A stretch of DNA of 64,000 bases from Humulus lupulus (taxonomy: Eukaryota; Streptophyta; Magnoliopsida; Rosales; Cannabaceae), in assembly GCF_963169125.1 (NCBI RefSeq), contig NC_084802.1:33138107-33202106 (forward strand). Reading direction: 5' to 3'. Under the pieces are notes generated by a model. The model searched no databases and was not told the origin of the DNA. It saw only the letters and a program-made list of their open reading frames with translations. This document shows, one piece after another, positions 1 through 9,785 of the stretch (position 1 is the first letter of the stretch; each line of letters begins with the position of its first letter). The translations under genes and the position numbers were made by a program.

Positions 1-204
1 GAAGTTCCCATCCTGGTTGAAAGCCCATCAACTGTAAAGCATCTCCTCCATTTGAGTCGATGACTCCGAGATCTCAGTCCTCACCCTCTCAGCTTCTTCC
101 TTGGATTTGGCCTTAACCTCATCCAGTTTCTTTCTAAGCCCCTCATTCTTGGCTTGAAGCTGGTCCAGGCGACGACTCACCTCCACGACCTGATTCTTGG
201 CAAT

Positions 205-335
205 TGGCTCGCCTTCCTGGGAGGCAGTCAAGGCAGCCTTTGCAGACTGCTCACTCTCCTAGGAGGAAACCAGGGAAGGTTTTGCAGATTGCTCACTCTC
301 TTGGGTGGCACTCAGGGCGACTCAGGGCTCTTCAT
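205..335 (-). repeat. Short tandem repeat in the coiled-coil exon of E1
   Basis: Two imperfect copies of a unit of about 50 bp contain the word GCAGAYTGCTCACTCTC. In the minus-strand reading they encode repeated QESEQSAK-like peptides upstream of the coiled coil. A partial third copy follows near 310-330. Confidence 0.6.
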
Positions 336-2568
336 CCCTAACTTTAACGCGAGCAATTCCTCAAAGTTGAGCCAGGACAGACTGCAAAAGGATAAGGCAA
401 GTCAAGGTTAGTTTTAAAAAAAAACTAAGGAGAAAAGAAAAAGAAAAGTTAGAAGAATGACAAGGACTCACATTGAGTTTCATCCTCATATTATACTCGA
501 GGACGTCCTTAAGAGTATGCTCCTCCATAGCCCTCAGGTCTTTGGCATTGGCTCTATAGGCATGGCCAACCATATGGCTCGGCATCTCATACATAGTTCC
601 CCGAAACGCCTCGGGGATCTAGGTCGAGTGGCTTAATTGGGATCTGGATGGTGGGAGCCTCGCCTTGGATCACTTGAGGGATTGAGGGAGGTACATGCCG
701 AGGAAGATGAGACGGAGCTTGGAGAACCGTGACTATTGTCACCAGAGTTGGGGAAGAGTCTTTTGTCACTGCTCCTGGGTGGAGCTGGCACCTTTGTCTT
801 TGATTGGAGACTCGGTGGATGCCCTAGTCTTGGGAACATTTTTCTTTGTCAGTTTGGGCCTCTTCACCACAGGACCAGCTCCGGCCCCGCCGGCCTTATA
901 AGCACCCCTCAAACCCGAGGCATCTGGCAGCTCCATCTCTTCACCTGAAAAAGAATGAATAGAAGATTCAGATACGAAAGATAATTAGTCAAAAGTAATA
1001 AAAAGACAAGAACAAGAGTAAAAACCCTCCGAGCTAGGGGAGGAATCTATTACGATTAGCTCAGGGTTATGAACTGGGCTAGGCATTACCTCTAACTCTT
1101 GGATTAAAGGAGGTGGGGGAGAGTCTAACATTATTACATCCTGGGTCCTAGGGGGTTCAGGTCCTTCTTCGAGGTTGGACTCATCTACATACTGCCTACA
1201 ACCAGGAGCATATATACCCCGACACAAGGAAGAACAGGTCCTACGGTTTGTCCCATACTCCTAAAAAATGGAGGACCTAAAATAGAGAGTATTGTCAACC
1301 ATGATGGTACATTTGGGATAGCTATGTTCATAGCATACCACCAAATGATCTACACACTGAAGGAGTGTTGTGTTTAGGTCTGGGTCAGTAGGGTGGCGAC
1401 TAACGAGCTAGTTGGGATTGAAATGAACTATCTTAAAACTGGCAACAACCTGATCTAATTCTCTATATGGGTTACCTTGGTTGGAGGGGTCGGCTGCTGC
1501 CTCGGACGCTGCTTGCTCTGGATCAGGCCCCTGATTATCTTCAGGAGCTCGCCTTCTGCGCACCATTGGTGCCACGTCTTCTTCATCCTTGATGTCTTCA
1601 ATGGCCGACAAGACTTCTTGAGGAGAGGGGAGCTCAGGAATAACAAGAGGAGGACCTCGGGTCCTGAGAGCCATCGTATGGCCCTTGTTGATTAGCTTGC
1701 AGACCACCATGGTGGCATCATTTACAACCTGATGAAAGTCTTTCTCCTTCGGGAGAAGACTATTCAAAGTCTCATATTGACCCCCAAGGATCTCAAATCG
1801 CCCTGTCCTTGCGAATATAGTTGCATAAGGAATGAACTCATTTAGAATAATTAACAAAATGTATGAAAGTGATAACAAAGTTCATGTGCTAAATTCATAA
1901 AGATAGAAGACTTACAAGGACGGTTGAAGTATCGGTGATCATAGTTATTGAACCCATTTGACATAAAGAACAAATCTTTATAGTCATTTGGGTGGCTGAA
2001 GAGGTCGATGATGGATGCTAAATTGGGAAAGCGAGTGAGGTAGTAAAAGTCATCACCTCGCCCCTTCTGGTCAGGACTAGCCTTGAGGCAGAAAAAATAC
2101 ATAATATCTATAGGAGTGGGGACCTCCCACTCGTGCCTCAGAAATAGATATTTTAACCTTGCCAAAAGTCGATACGAGTTTGGCGGGAGTTGGAATGGAG
2201 CTAGTTTGACGTAGTTTTGGAAATCTACAAAATACTGGTCCAATGGCAAGAATACACCTACCTTTAGGTGCTCATTACTCCAAGCCCCGTAGTCATCTTT
2301 GAGAGGGGCGTAGCTCCGCTCTCCTTCCAATGGAGGTCTGGCAAGGAGGCCACCAACACCCATTTCAATCCCATGGCTCACCAGGATCTTGTTAACTTTT
2401 CCTTGTGTTGTTATCTGGGACACTATGTGCTCGGCCTCAAAGAAAGCATTGAGGTCAAAGACAAGTTCCCTCTCCACCACAAGGCCAAAATGAGGAATTG
2501 GAGAGTCAAACGCAACCTGCTTGCCCTTTTTCTTGCTTTGAGCAGTGGAGGTCGCGTTGTTTTTCTTT

Positions 2569-2588
2569 GGGGGGGGGGGGGGGGGGGG
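2569..2588. repeat. Poly-G homopolymer (poly-Pro codons on minus strand)
   Basis: A run of G on the plus strand reads as consecutive proline codons just after the apparent ATG of the antisense gene of E1. Its length is prone to slippage and to sequencing error. Confidence 0.9.
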
Positions 2589-2591
2589 CAT

Positions 2592-3616
2592 GATCTAGCT
2601 CGCCTGACAACAAAGCGGCCTATTAGTGGCGACCTAAGAAAATGACTAGCTATGGCGATAAAAGGTATGGTGATCCAAGGGTTTAAGTGGTTTACTTATG
2701 GTGATTTAGAATTTCACGAGCTAAAGATGTGTCCTAGCATCAGTGCGTGGTTCCACGCATGGTCCTAGGCCACACGCTTTGATTTCATGAAATTCCTTGA
2801 TACTCTGGGATTTGTGTGTTAGACTCGTCGGACCCACTACTTTTCTTTTGAAAGCGATTTAATGCAAAACCTCTTAAGGAATCATGAACCTTAAGCTACC
2901 TAGAACCAAACCTAAAACCCTCTAGGCTTCTACATCTAAATACGCATTCTAATCAATTTACCAGTAACATTTTCTTTATAAAACCCATAAAATTTGTCCG
3001 GTTTTATGAATACCTTATTTCTAAAAAAGCCTAGTCTCGCTCATTTAGCTTAAACCGAACCCTATTTAAACTCAGACGTAGCCTAAACGATAATGAGCAT
3101 AGAACATTTTTCAAAGTAAAAAACTCACTTGAAAAAAAAGGAATTGAAAGATTCAAACCAGATGAAGAAATACTTACAGGTTATACAATCGTTCAAAGAA
3201 AATATCAATACGTCCACATGAAGCTCCTTGAAAGCTTCTGAAAGTTTGAAGGGTGATGAAGGTTTTTGGGAAAAGTTTGAGAGAAAAAGGGAAATTTTGT
3301 TTCTGAATTGAAATCTTTTGAATGCAAAGGTGGGAAGGTTCAACTCTGATCTCCCTATTTACACGTAAACTTGGAGAATTAATTTGGCCCATCTGATTGG
3401 AACAGCTCGAGATCCAAAGGCCAAGATTAAATTAGCCATACGACGACAAAAAGTTGACAGGACAGTTGTCACAGTCCTCGAAACACGAATGGACGCCAAT
3501 TACATACGACAACGTGTCCAACACCTGAGTAGTAGACATGCATGATTTTACATGGCAGAAGCTTAAATGCCCCTAATATGCATGTCGGAAAGTGATGACA
3601 TAAAGTACGAGCAGGA
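2592..3616. other. E1 spacer between antisense gene and polypurine tract
   Basis: No sustained coding sequence on either strand. In the minus direction this stretch would hold the promoter and 5' leader of the antisense gene. The small minus-strand ORFs at 3125-3392 look fortuitous. Confidence 0.55.
3352..3364 (-). promoter_or_regulatory. TATA-like box for the E1 antisense gene
   Basis: The minus strand reads GTGTAAATAGGG about 270 bp from the LTR and upstream of the antisense gene. The equivalent place in E3 has CATAAATAG. Position and parallel occurrence support a promoter; no transcript evidence is available. Confidence 0.35.
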
Positions 3617-3632
3617 GCTTGGGGGGGAAAGT
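3617..3632 (+). other. E1 polypurine tract
   Basis: GCTTGGGGGGGAAAGT lies immediately before the TG of the LTR at 3633. Such a tract primes plus-strand DNA synthesis in LTR retrotransposons and fixes the element as plus-strand, opposite to its accessory gene. Confidence 0.85.
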
Positions 3633-4376
3633 TGTACCCTAAAAATTAGCACCAGTCTAGTCACTAAACTCGGGGTACAACTGGCAGATAAATATATGGA
3701 AAAGCATCCAAGTAGAACATTTAGCTAACAATGATGTGAGCAGCTCGATCTGTGACTTGGCATTACAATTTTTCAGGTTATTACCAGGCTGCCGCTTGGG
3801 ATAACAATCCAGTTTGAGACATATAGTGGCCAGATCCTTATTTGGCCGTTCAAAAGTTAATCCGAGCTAAGGATCAAATAATCTTTGATCACCAGCTTGA
3901 TAGAGATAGTTAGATTGTGGAAACTTGCTCAAAACGCATACTGAAGGATCCTTAGAGACTTGGAGGCTCTTTATACACTCATTAATTCCCAGGCAATATT
4001 TCGCATTTATCATTTAATAGCCGAGATAGCAGGAATATATTTTGTTATAAAATCATATCCCAAGGTAAATGGGAATAATCTATATTAAATGTATACCATA
4101 TTTATGTACGTAGTTACCCAAACCTGTCCAGGAAATTCCACTATAAATATAAGGATAGAGGACCGGGAAGGGGAGCCTTTTTGTATTGCTGAAACTCTAC
4201 AGAAATTGTGAGAGAAAAGCAATAACATTGTCTCGTGGACTAGGTGGATTTAACCACTGAACCATGTAAAATTGTGTGTATGAAAGGGTTCTTATTATTT
4301 CATTACGGTTTACAAATAAGCACTAATATCCTATTTATATTTCTAAATCTACTGTTGGCGAAAAATCGCGTCAACA
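3633..4376 (+). repeat. E1 3' LTR (744 bp)
   Basis: Starts TGTACCCTAAAAATTAG and ends GCGTCAACA. A TATA box (CTATAAATATAAGG) lies near 4142-4155, followed by the CT-rich leader with AGAAAAGCAATAA commonly seen in plant gypsy LTRs. The 5 bp following, ATGTT, would be the target duplication; the left partner is outside the window. Confidence 0.85.
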
Positions 4377-5536
4377 ATGTTTATGTGAGATATATTTGTG
4401 TGTAATTATGTGATTATGAGAGTTATATGATAATATGACTAGATATGTATGTTTATGTGTATTAAATATGCATGAGGGCCCGTTTCTTATTAGAAGGGAA
4501 ATTTTCTGAATTTGGCTCGTTATGGGCATAATTGTATATATGTGCAATTAAGTGATATATGTGAGAGACCACATTATTATATAGGTTTATTTGGGTGACT
4601 CAGCACGAGACGATCCTAAGGAGCAAATTAGCGAGAAATTCACAACAGGACCCAATACCCGACTCGGGGTGAGTCAAGGGGTATTTTGGGTATCTAGTAC
4701 ATTACCAGGTTATCGAGTAACGGGAATAAATATTCGAGGGCATCTTTGGAGTTAGTGAGAATAGGAGGGGATACCGGGGATTTTGACAATTTTACCCTCG
4801 GGGATGTTTTTGGTACCCCCTCGGGATTTACTTAAGGTTACTTGATCCTTAAGTAAACTACACAAAACACAAAAACATTCTTACCAGCTCTCATAAACTG
4901 ACTCCCTCTCTCTCCCTCATTCTCTCTCAACTTTGGGTGAATTCCTTGAGGAAGCTAAGGAATTATTAGATGAAAGCTTGGGAAATTGAAGGCCTGATTT
5001 TGGGATTGGATTAGCTGTAGCTAGGAGGATTTAATTCACAACTGAGGTAAGCCGTAGAACTTGCGTTTAAGTTGAATTCTGTATTGGTTTGGTTTTTCTT
5101 GAGCTTTGAGGCTCAAGGTTATGGATTTGAGTTTTGGGTGGAGTTTTGAGTGTGTTAAGCTGGGGATTTTTTGCTCGGAAAATGTTGATTATGTTCTGAG
5201 GATTGAATTATAGTTATAGGAATCATTTGGGAAGATTATGGTAGGTTTTTGGCTGGAGAAAAACAGAGGAATTATTGGTTCGTAGGGTCAGGTCGCGACC
5301 CTGCTCTTGGGGCACCACGACCCGTGCGAACCTAGGGCTAGGTGGGGGGCTTCTGCTTTGGAGGCGCACTGCAACCCTCTAGGGCAAGTCATGGCCCGTG
5401 TCCTTGTTCCAGGTAGGAGGGCCCTCTGACCTAGGAGGTACACCGTGGCCCTTAGGGGAAAATCGCGGCCCACCTGGGCAGCTTTGACCACCTTAGGGTT
5501 TTAGTGACGTGAACTCAAACCTAAGGGCTAAGGATC

Positions 5537-5564
5537 GATTCTACTACCCAGTTTAGTGGAATTC
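5537..5564 (+). other. Conserved LTR hairpin (E2, 5' copy)
   Basis: GATTCTACTA and TAGTGGAATTC form an imperfect stem across a short loop. The same element occurs at 32992-33019, 43278-43305 and, on the minus strand, 26947-26972. Confidence 0.5.
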
Positions 5565-6181
5565 GACGACCCGAAGGCTAAGACTCAGTTTGGAAGCCTA
5601 TTATTGCTCGTTATTGACGGGATCCTATATTATGGTTTCTATTAGGTTATCATTAGGGGCTCGAAACTAGGATCGTGCTCGAGGGTTGTTCTTAATAATA
5701 TGTTATACTCGGACCAGAGGTAAGAAAACTACACCCAATACGTGATATATGTGATTAGGGCTTGACCAGACTGTTGATTATAACTATGAATAGGGTTCGG
5801 CCCCTGAGAATGAGCGTGAATTAGGATATGCTTAAATGCTTTGTACCTGGATAACTATTTAATAAATGCTTGCCTGGTTTGCATAGGTAAGGCTCGACCC
5901 CGTTAAAGAACATGGTTGTTACTATGTTTGTACTTGATTTGTTAAGATACCATGAATTATTCGTATGCATACTTGTATTGTCTAGAGTATGCTTATTTGT
6001 ATATGTATCTGTATTTGAATGTCTGATTAAAGCCTTGACTTATTAGACAAGGGCGGCAATTGCGCATTGTGTGCTGGTCGAGAGACTCAGGCCTAATCAG
6101 GAACATCCTATTACATTGCCCGGCCCTATGGTCGTTGAAAAACAAAGCGCTTGGCTAGCTCTATGCCTAGTTACTCAATGC

Positions 6182-6300
6182 TAAGGGCGAGGGCCCCAGG
6201 TGACTCTATGGTCACATAGCTAGGGCACAGGGCCCCGGATTGACTCTATGGTCAACTATTTAGGGCAGTGGGCCCCAGAATGATCCAATGATCATTTATT
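6182..6300 (+). repeat. Three tandem 39-bp units with hairpins in E2 5' LTR
   Basis: Units begin at about 6182, 6221 and 6260. Each reads AGGGC..GGGCCCC followed by an inverted-repeat word: TGACTCTATGGTCA twice, then TGATCCAATGATCA. The 3' LTR keeps the array at 33631-33748. Confidence 0.85.
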
Positions 6301-6410
6301 TGTAATTGTATGCATGCATGAGTAGGTTATCACTGCTGGGCATGCTAAATAAGTATTTGGATTATGTCTTTACTGTTCATGCACATGTTTAAGTTTTCTT
6401 ACTGAGCCTT

Positions 6411-6440
6411 GGCTCACGGGTGCTATGTGGTGCAGGTAAG
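6411..6440 (+). promoter_or_regulatory. Conserved LTR block GGCTCACGGGTGCTATG (E2 5' copy)
   Basis: A pyrimidine-rich stretch, TTTTCTTACTGAGCC, precedes the block, which ends GTGCAGGTAAGG. Near-identical copies occur at 33823-33852, 43880-43909 and 26350-26378 (minus). It looks like back-to-back splice sites (TGCAG, then GTAAG), but no role is proven. Confidence 0.5.
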
Positions 6441-6815
6441 GGAAAAGGAAAGCTAGACCGACCATGAGTTGGAGAGCTTTGGTGGCGGCGTGTACATATG
6501 CGGCTACTCGTCCACCACGGTCGAGGATATCTCAGAGGAACTAGGGTCGTAACCCTGAATTTCCCTCTTAGGCCGACTGATTGTACTTTTGACTTGTATA
6601 TACCCTTTTAAACATCTGTTTATAATATTTTGGGATCCCATGTATGTATTAAACTCTTTAATGAAAATTCAACGGTTCATTTGACCAAAAATTTTAACCC
6701 TAACCCTTGACATTAACCTTAGTTACACGTTTATGAACAAATGACTTGATTAGCAAGGCTGACACTATTTAAAATACACAGTGTAACGATCCTGGATTAG
6801 GAGGACGTTACAACT

Positions 6816-6827
6816 TGGTATCATAGC
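6816..6827 (+). other. E2 primer-binding site (initiator tRNA-Met type)
   Basis: TGGTATCATAGC differs at one base from the usual TGGTATCAGAGC complement of initiator tRNA-Met. It lies 3 bases after the LTR end, which confirms the plus orientation. Confidence 0.85.
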
Positions 6828-7091
6828 TGCCAAGGTTTAAGGGTTCCTGAAGACTGCCCGGACATGTACGTCCCCACTAAAGACAAGCTCAACTCAGGGT
6901 TTGTCAACTATTTTTGTGGTTATTTGTTTAACTGCTTAAATAGGATATAAATGCCTTATCTGCATGTATGTTTAGGGAGTATGAGACATTTTGATAGGGC
7001 ATGGCTCTTGATTGTTGCATGAATGATAAAGAACATGCTTATTAGCATTGTTATTGCTTATGAATGCAAAGGAATTGCTTATTAGTATTAA
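6828..7091 (+). other. E2 untranslated leader remnant
   Basis: About 260 bp of E2 leader without an ORF lie before the insertion point of E3. The continuation of the leader and the start of gag are missing on the far side of E3, which points to a deletion. Confidence 0.6.
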
Positions 7092-7837
7092 TGTTCACTA
7101 GTTTTTTAGCCAACTTACGCGGAGTCAAATAATTAACTAGAGAGTTTTCAATTAGACAATCAATACACCATAAATAAGCCAAGAACCTAGTAATCATGAG
7201 CAATAAATAATAGTAAGCACCATGATTTATAGAGGTTCAGCCCCAAGGATTGGTAATGACCTACATCTTCTTAGATTTGTATTAATCTTGAAGGTTTACA
7301 CAAGATCACAATGGATTACAAATTGATTTTTAGGTGTAAAAGACAATACAGTATGGCAGAATCACTGCTAAGTACCAAGCCAAGCTGCTCCGTATGTTCC
7401 TAGTGTTGGTCCGCAGACTCTCTTTCTCCCCCCCCCCCCCCCCACCTCCATTGTGGAAGAGTTTGTATTTATATTGTCCCTCTCGTCCAAGGGTTGCCCC
7501 TGAAGCATAACTGATGGGGAAATATCTCTTTCTTCTCGCAGGTAGTTGTTGTCCTATTCTTCAGGAGCCTTGGCCAAGTTTTTAGGGCTGTAAGGCGCTT
7601 TTTGTGGGTGGTTGGGTGATTCTTGCGGACTATGATCGGTGAGTGTAACTGCTTCCTGCCAACTAGGTTTACCTGTATGTCGCACCGACTAGCCCCTCTC
7701 TGCCAAGTGTATCGAGCAGTGACTTGTCGTGTATCCTGCGGGTATTTATTGATCAACCTGTCGGGGGGGGTCTACCCAGTCTATTTCACGTGTCCAAACT
7801 TAATGCCATGTCAGATGAGTCAATTTTTGGGATAACA
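7092..7837 (-). repeat. E3 3' LTR (746 bp)
   Basis: On the minus strand it starts TGTTATCCCAAAAATTG and ends AACTAGTGAACA. A minus-strand TATA box (ATATAAATAC) lies at about 7463-7473, and a C homopolymer is at 7428-7443. It abuts the polypurine tract at 7838. Length and termini resemble the E1 LTR although the sequence differs. Confidence 0.85.
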
Positions 7838-7850
7838 TTTTCCCCCCAAG
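7838..7850 (-). other. E3 polypurine tract
   Basis: The minus strand reads CTTGGGGGGAAAA directly upstream of the LTR start. It is nearly the same motif as in E1 and shows that the element runs right to left. Confidence 0.85.
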
Positions 7851-8221
7851 TTTACAATGGTGCTAAGCAGCATGGAAACTTTTTTTTTCTCTGGGGACCA
7901 TAGCGTCCAGCCTAGTCGGGGGTACACGCCCCTTGCTACGTGGCATAGTACCTGGTGTAGTTAATATCCTAGTATTTCAAAGAAATAATCTTTCAGTTTT
8001 TCCTACCTCTTTTTGGAACCATAAAGCACAATAATAGTTCCCCACTTATTGTACCGTGCAATTACCAAAAAGTGGCTGACGTACTTGGCGGCTGAGGCGA
8101 AGCGATTGGATGGGCGTGCTGTCGTGTCTAGAGAGACGTACTGTCGTGTTTGGGGAGGCGTGCCTTCAGCATTTGAAGAGACGACCCATCAATGTATTGA
8201 GAGGCGAGAAGGTGATGCACC
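7851..8221. other. E3 spacer next to the LTR
   Basis: No coding sequence recognised. It would be the upstream region of the plus-strand accessory gene. Confidence 0.5.
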
Positions 8222-8223
8222 TA

Positions 8224-8236
8224 GCTCATAAATAGT
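8224..8236 (+). promoter_or_regulatory. TATA-like box for the E3 antisense gene
   Basis: GCTCATAAATAGTC on the plus strand is followed about 30 bp later by a CT-rich leader (8255-8390) and a candidate donor CTAGTAAGT near 8388. The arrangement resembles a plant RNA polymerase II promoter and a first intron in the 5' leader. Confidence 0.45.
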
Positions 8237-9785
8237 CTCCCCCATCCCTGGTACCACTTTACATTTTCTCTTTTCCAGACATTACCCATACTCAGAGCTC
8301 TTTGAATCTCCAGACTTCCACAACAACCACCGTTAAATCGTGCTTTGCTGAGGCTCTATGTACCGCACTTGCTCCAGCCGCTTTCTACTAGTAAGTATTC
8401 CATTTTCCCTTTTGTTATTCCTATAACTCATGCAAGATGCTCTCTTTTTCTTTGCATTTTTTCATTGTGACCGTGAGTAATTTTCTTGATGAATCCCTAG
8501 ATTTCTTGAAAGGATGATGCTTGAATCAGTAAATACATGACTATTTTGAGTGGCTCTCGACTTGGATAACCTTTTTGAACCTCTGATTTTGTAAAAATTG
8601 GGTTTTAACTTCCTTTTTTTGTTGATTTACATTCAGGGTTCTTGAGAAAACACGAAGAACGCCACTCAAAAACTGTTTTTGGGAAAGCCTTCCACTTTCT
8701 TGGGTTCCTTTGTTTTGAATCTGATCTACCCTTTGTTCGGCATGATGTCGTGTGTTTGTTCTGGGCTGGTCGGTATAACCTATGACCCCTACCGACCAGC
8801 ACTATTCGGTGTTCTCAAATCACCTTTCCCTTTTTCTTGTATGCACAGAGGGAAGGTGACCACCGAACTGTGTTGTAAGACATCATTTGAAATGACTGAT
8901 GGCCCACATAAAACACACTAATCACGATACAAAGGAAGAAGACCCCCATGTGGCACGATGTGCCACCACTAGGGTCACGCAGGGGGTCCCATCCACAGAG
9001 GAAGAGCCAAGCTCTTCAGGGGAAGAGGGGGAAGCTGAAATCGATTATGCCCTAGAGATCCATACCAAGGTCGTCCTTAACCCTTCCTCAGAGACAGATG
9101 ATGCCCCCTGTATGTAGCTCCTAAGAGCACGATTTCTGACAAGCAGCTCTAGAACATCAGAGAGCACTTCCATCTCGGAGATGTTTCCATCTTCACGCCT
9201 GCTGCTGTACAAACTGTCGAGCACCCTGGGGCTCAATTTTGTGCCTGGAGCAGATTCCATATGAACATGGGTGCCACCCTTCCTCTTCTGCCATACTTCC
9301 ATAATGTGGCAGATTATTTTGAGTTTTTCCCTACCCAAATTATTCCTAGGGCATCCGGTTCCTTTCAGCCCTTTATGTTTTGTACCAATCCTTAAACTGG
9401 CCAATATCGACTACACACGAGATAAACTATCTCTTTGACCTCAAATCCAGCCCTCAACAAGGCAGGTCGGGGTATGTTTACTTTATCCACCGGGACTCCA
9501 ACATTTACTTATCGAATATCGAAGGTATCTCCAAGGTTGGAGAGTACGCCAACCAACACTTTTTCACAGACAACATCGCTGCTAATCACCTGTCCTTCCA
9601 TCGCAATGGTCCCTTTAGCTGGCTAGCCCCCACGAAAGAAATGGAGATAAGTGCCAGAAAAGTAGCTACTATGGACCTTTGCGACAAAGATCTGGTGGCC
9701 CTGACCACTGTAGAAAGACTTGTATCCGCTGGGCTCTACCCTGATCCCAAGTCGACTATTAAGAATGTGACACTTGTCATAATCA

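Larger units (their letters stand above)
28..2591 (-). pseudogene. Antisense accessory gene of E1 (Transposase_28-like domain plus coiled coil)
   Basis: Minus-strand, multi-exon coding region. The first clear segment (2591 to about 1913) starts with a proline run encoded by a G/C homopolymer, then a basic stretch, then a globular region with the motif FLPLDQYFVDFQNYVKLAP, typical of the Transposase_28 family of plant gypsy-type transposon proteins. A GTAAGT donor near 1912 and an AG acceptor near 1815 suggest an intron. The next segment (about 1815-1408) has the GRFEILGGQYETL motif and acidic, low-complexity sequence. Further pieces at 1227-985 and 594-475 lead into a glutamate/lysine-rich coiled coil (231-28) that runs to the window edge. 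A stop near 617 suggests decay, though splicing could remove it. It converges with the expected pol. Function is unknown. Confidence 0.65.
1..4376 (+). mobile_element. E1: 3' part of a Tat-like Ty3/gypsy element
   Basis: This is the right-hand end of an LTR retrotransposon whose gag-pol would lie left of the window. Seen directly: a plus-strand polypurine tract at 3617-3632, a TG...CA LTR at 3633-4376 with a plus-strand TATA box, and between the window edge and the tract an accessory gene on the minus strand. The Tat assignment is inferred from E3, which has the same polypurine tract type, an LTR of nearly equal length and the same antisense gene next to a clear Tat-type pol. The DNA right of 4376 matches the inside of the Tekay LTR at 31750-34224, so E1 was inserted into the 5' LTR of E2. 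Confidence 0.75.
4377..6812 (+). repeat. E2 5' LTR, left end cut off by E1
   Basis: It is colinear with 31830-34224 and ends GGAGGACGTTACA, directly followed by the primer-binding site. It contains a GC-rich word cluster (about 5285-5480), a conserved hairpin (5537-5564), a 39-bp tandem repeat (6182-6300) and the conserved GGCTCACGGGTGCTATG block (6411-6440). The short ORF at 5288-5491 lies in the GC-rich cluster and is not considered a gene. Confidence 0.9.

Noticed and set aside
3125..3392. Two 72-aa minus-strand ORFs
   Set aside because: Phe/Lys-rich translations of AT-rich leader upstream of the antisense gene start; possibly 5' untranslated sequence.
5288..5491. 67-aa ORF on the minus strand
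   Set aside because: It lies in the GC-rich word cluster of the E2 LTR; the homologous 3' LTR does not keep the frame as a conserved protein.
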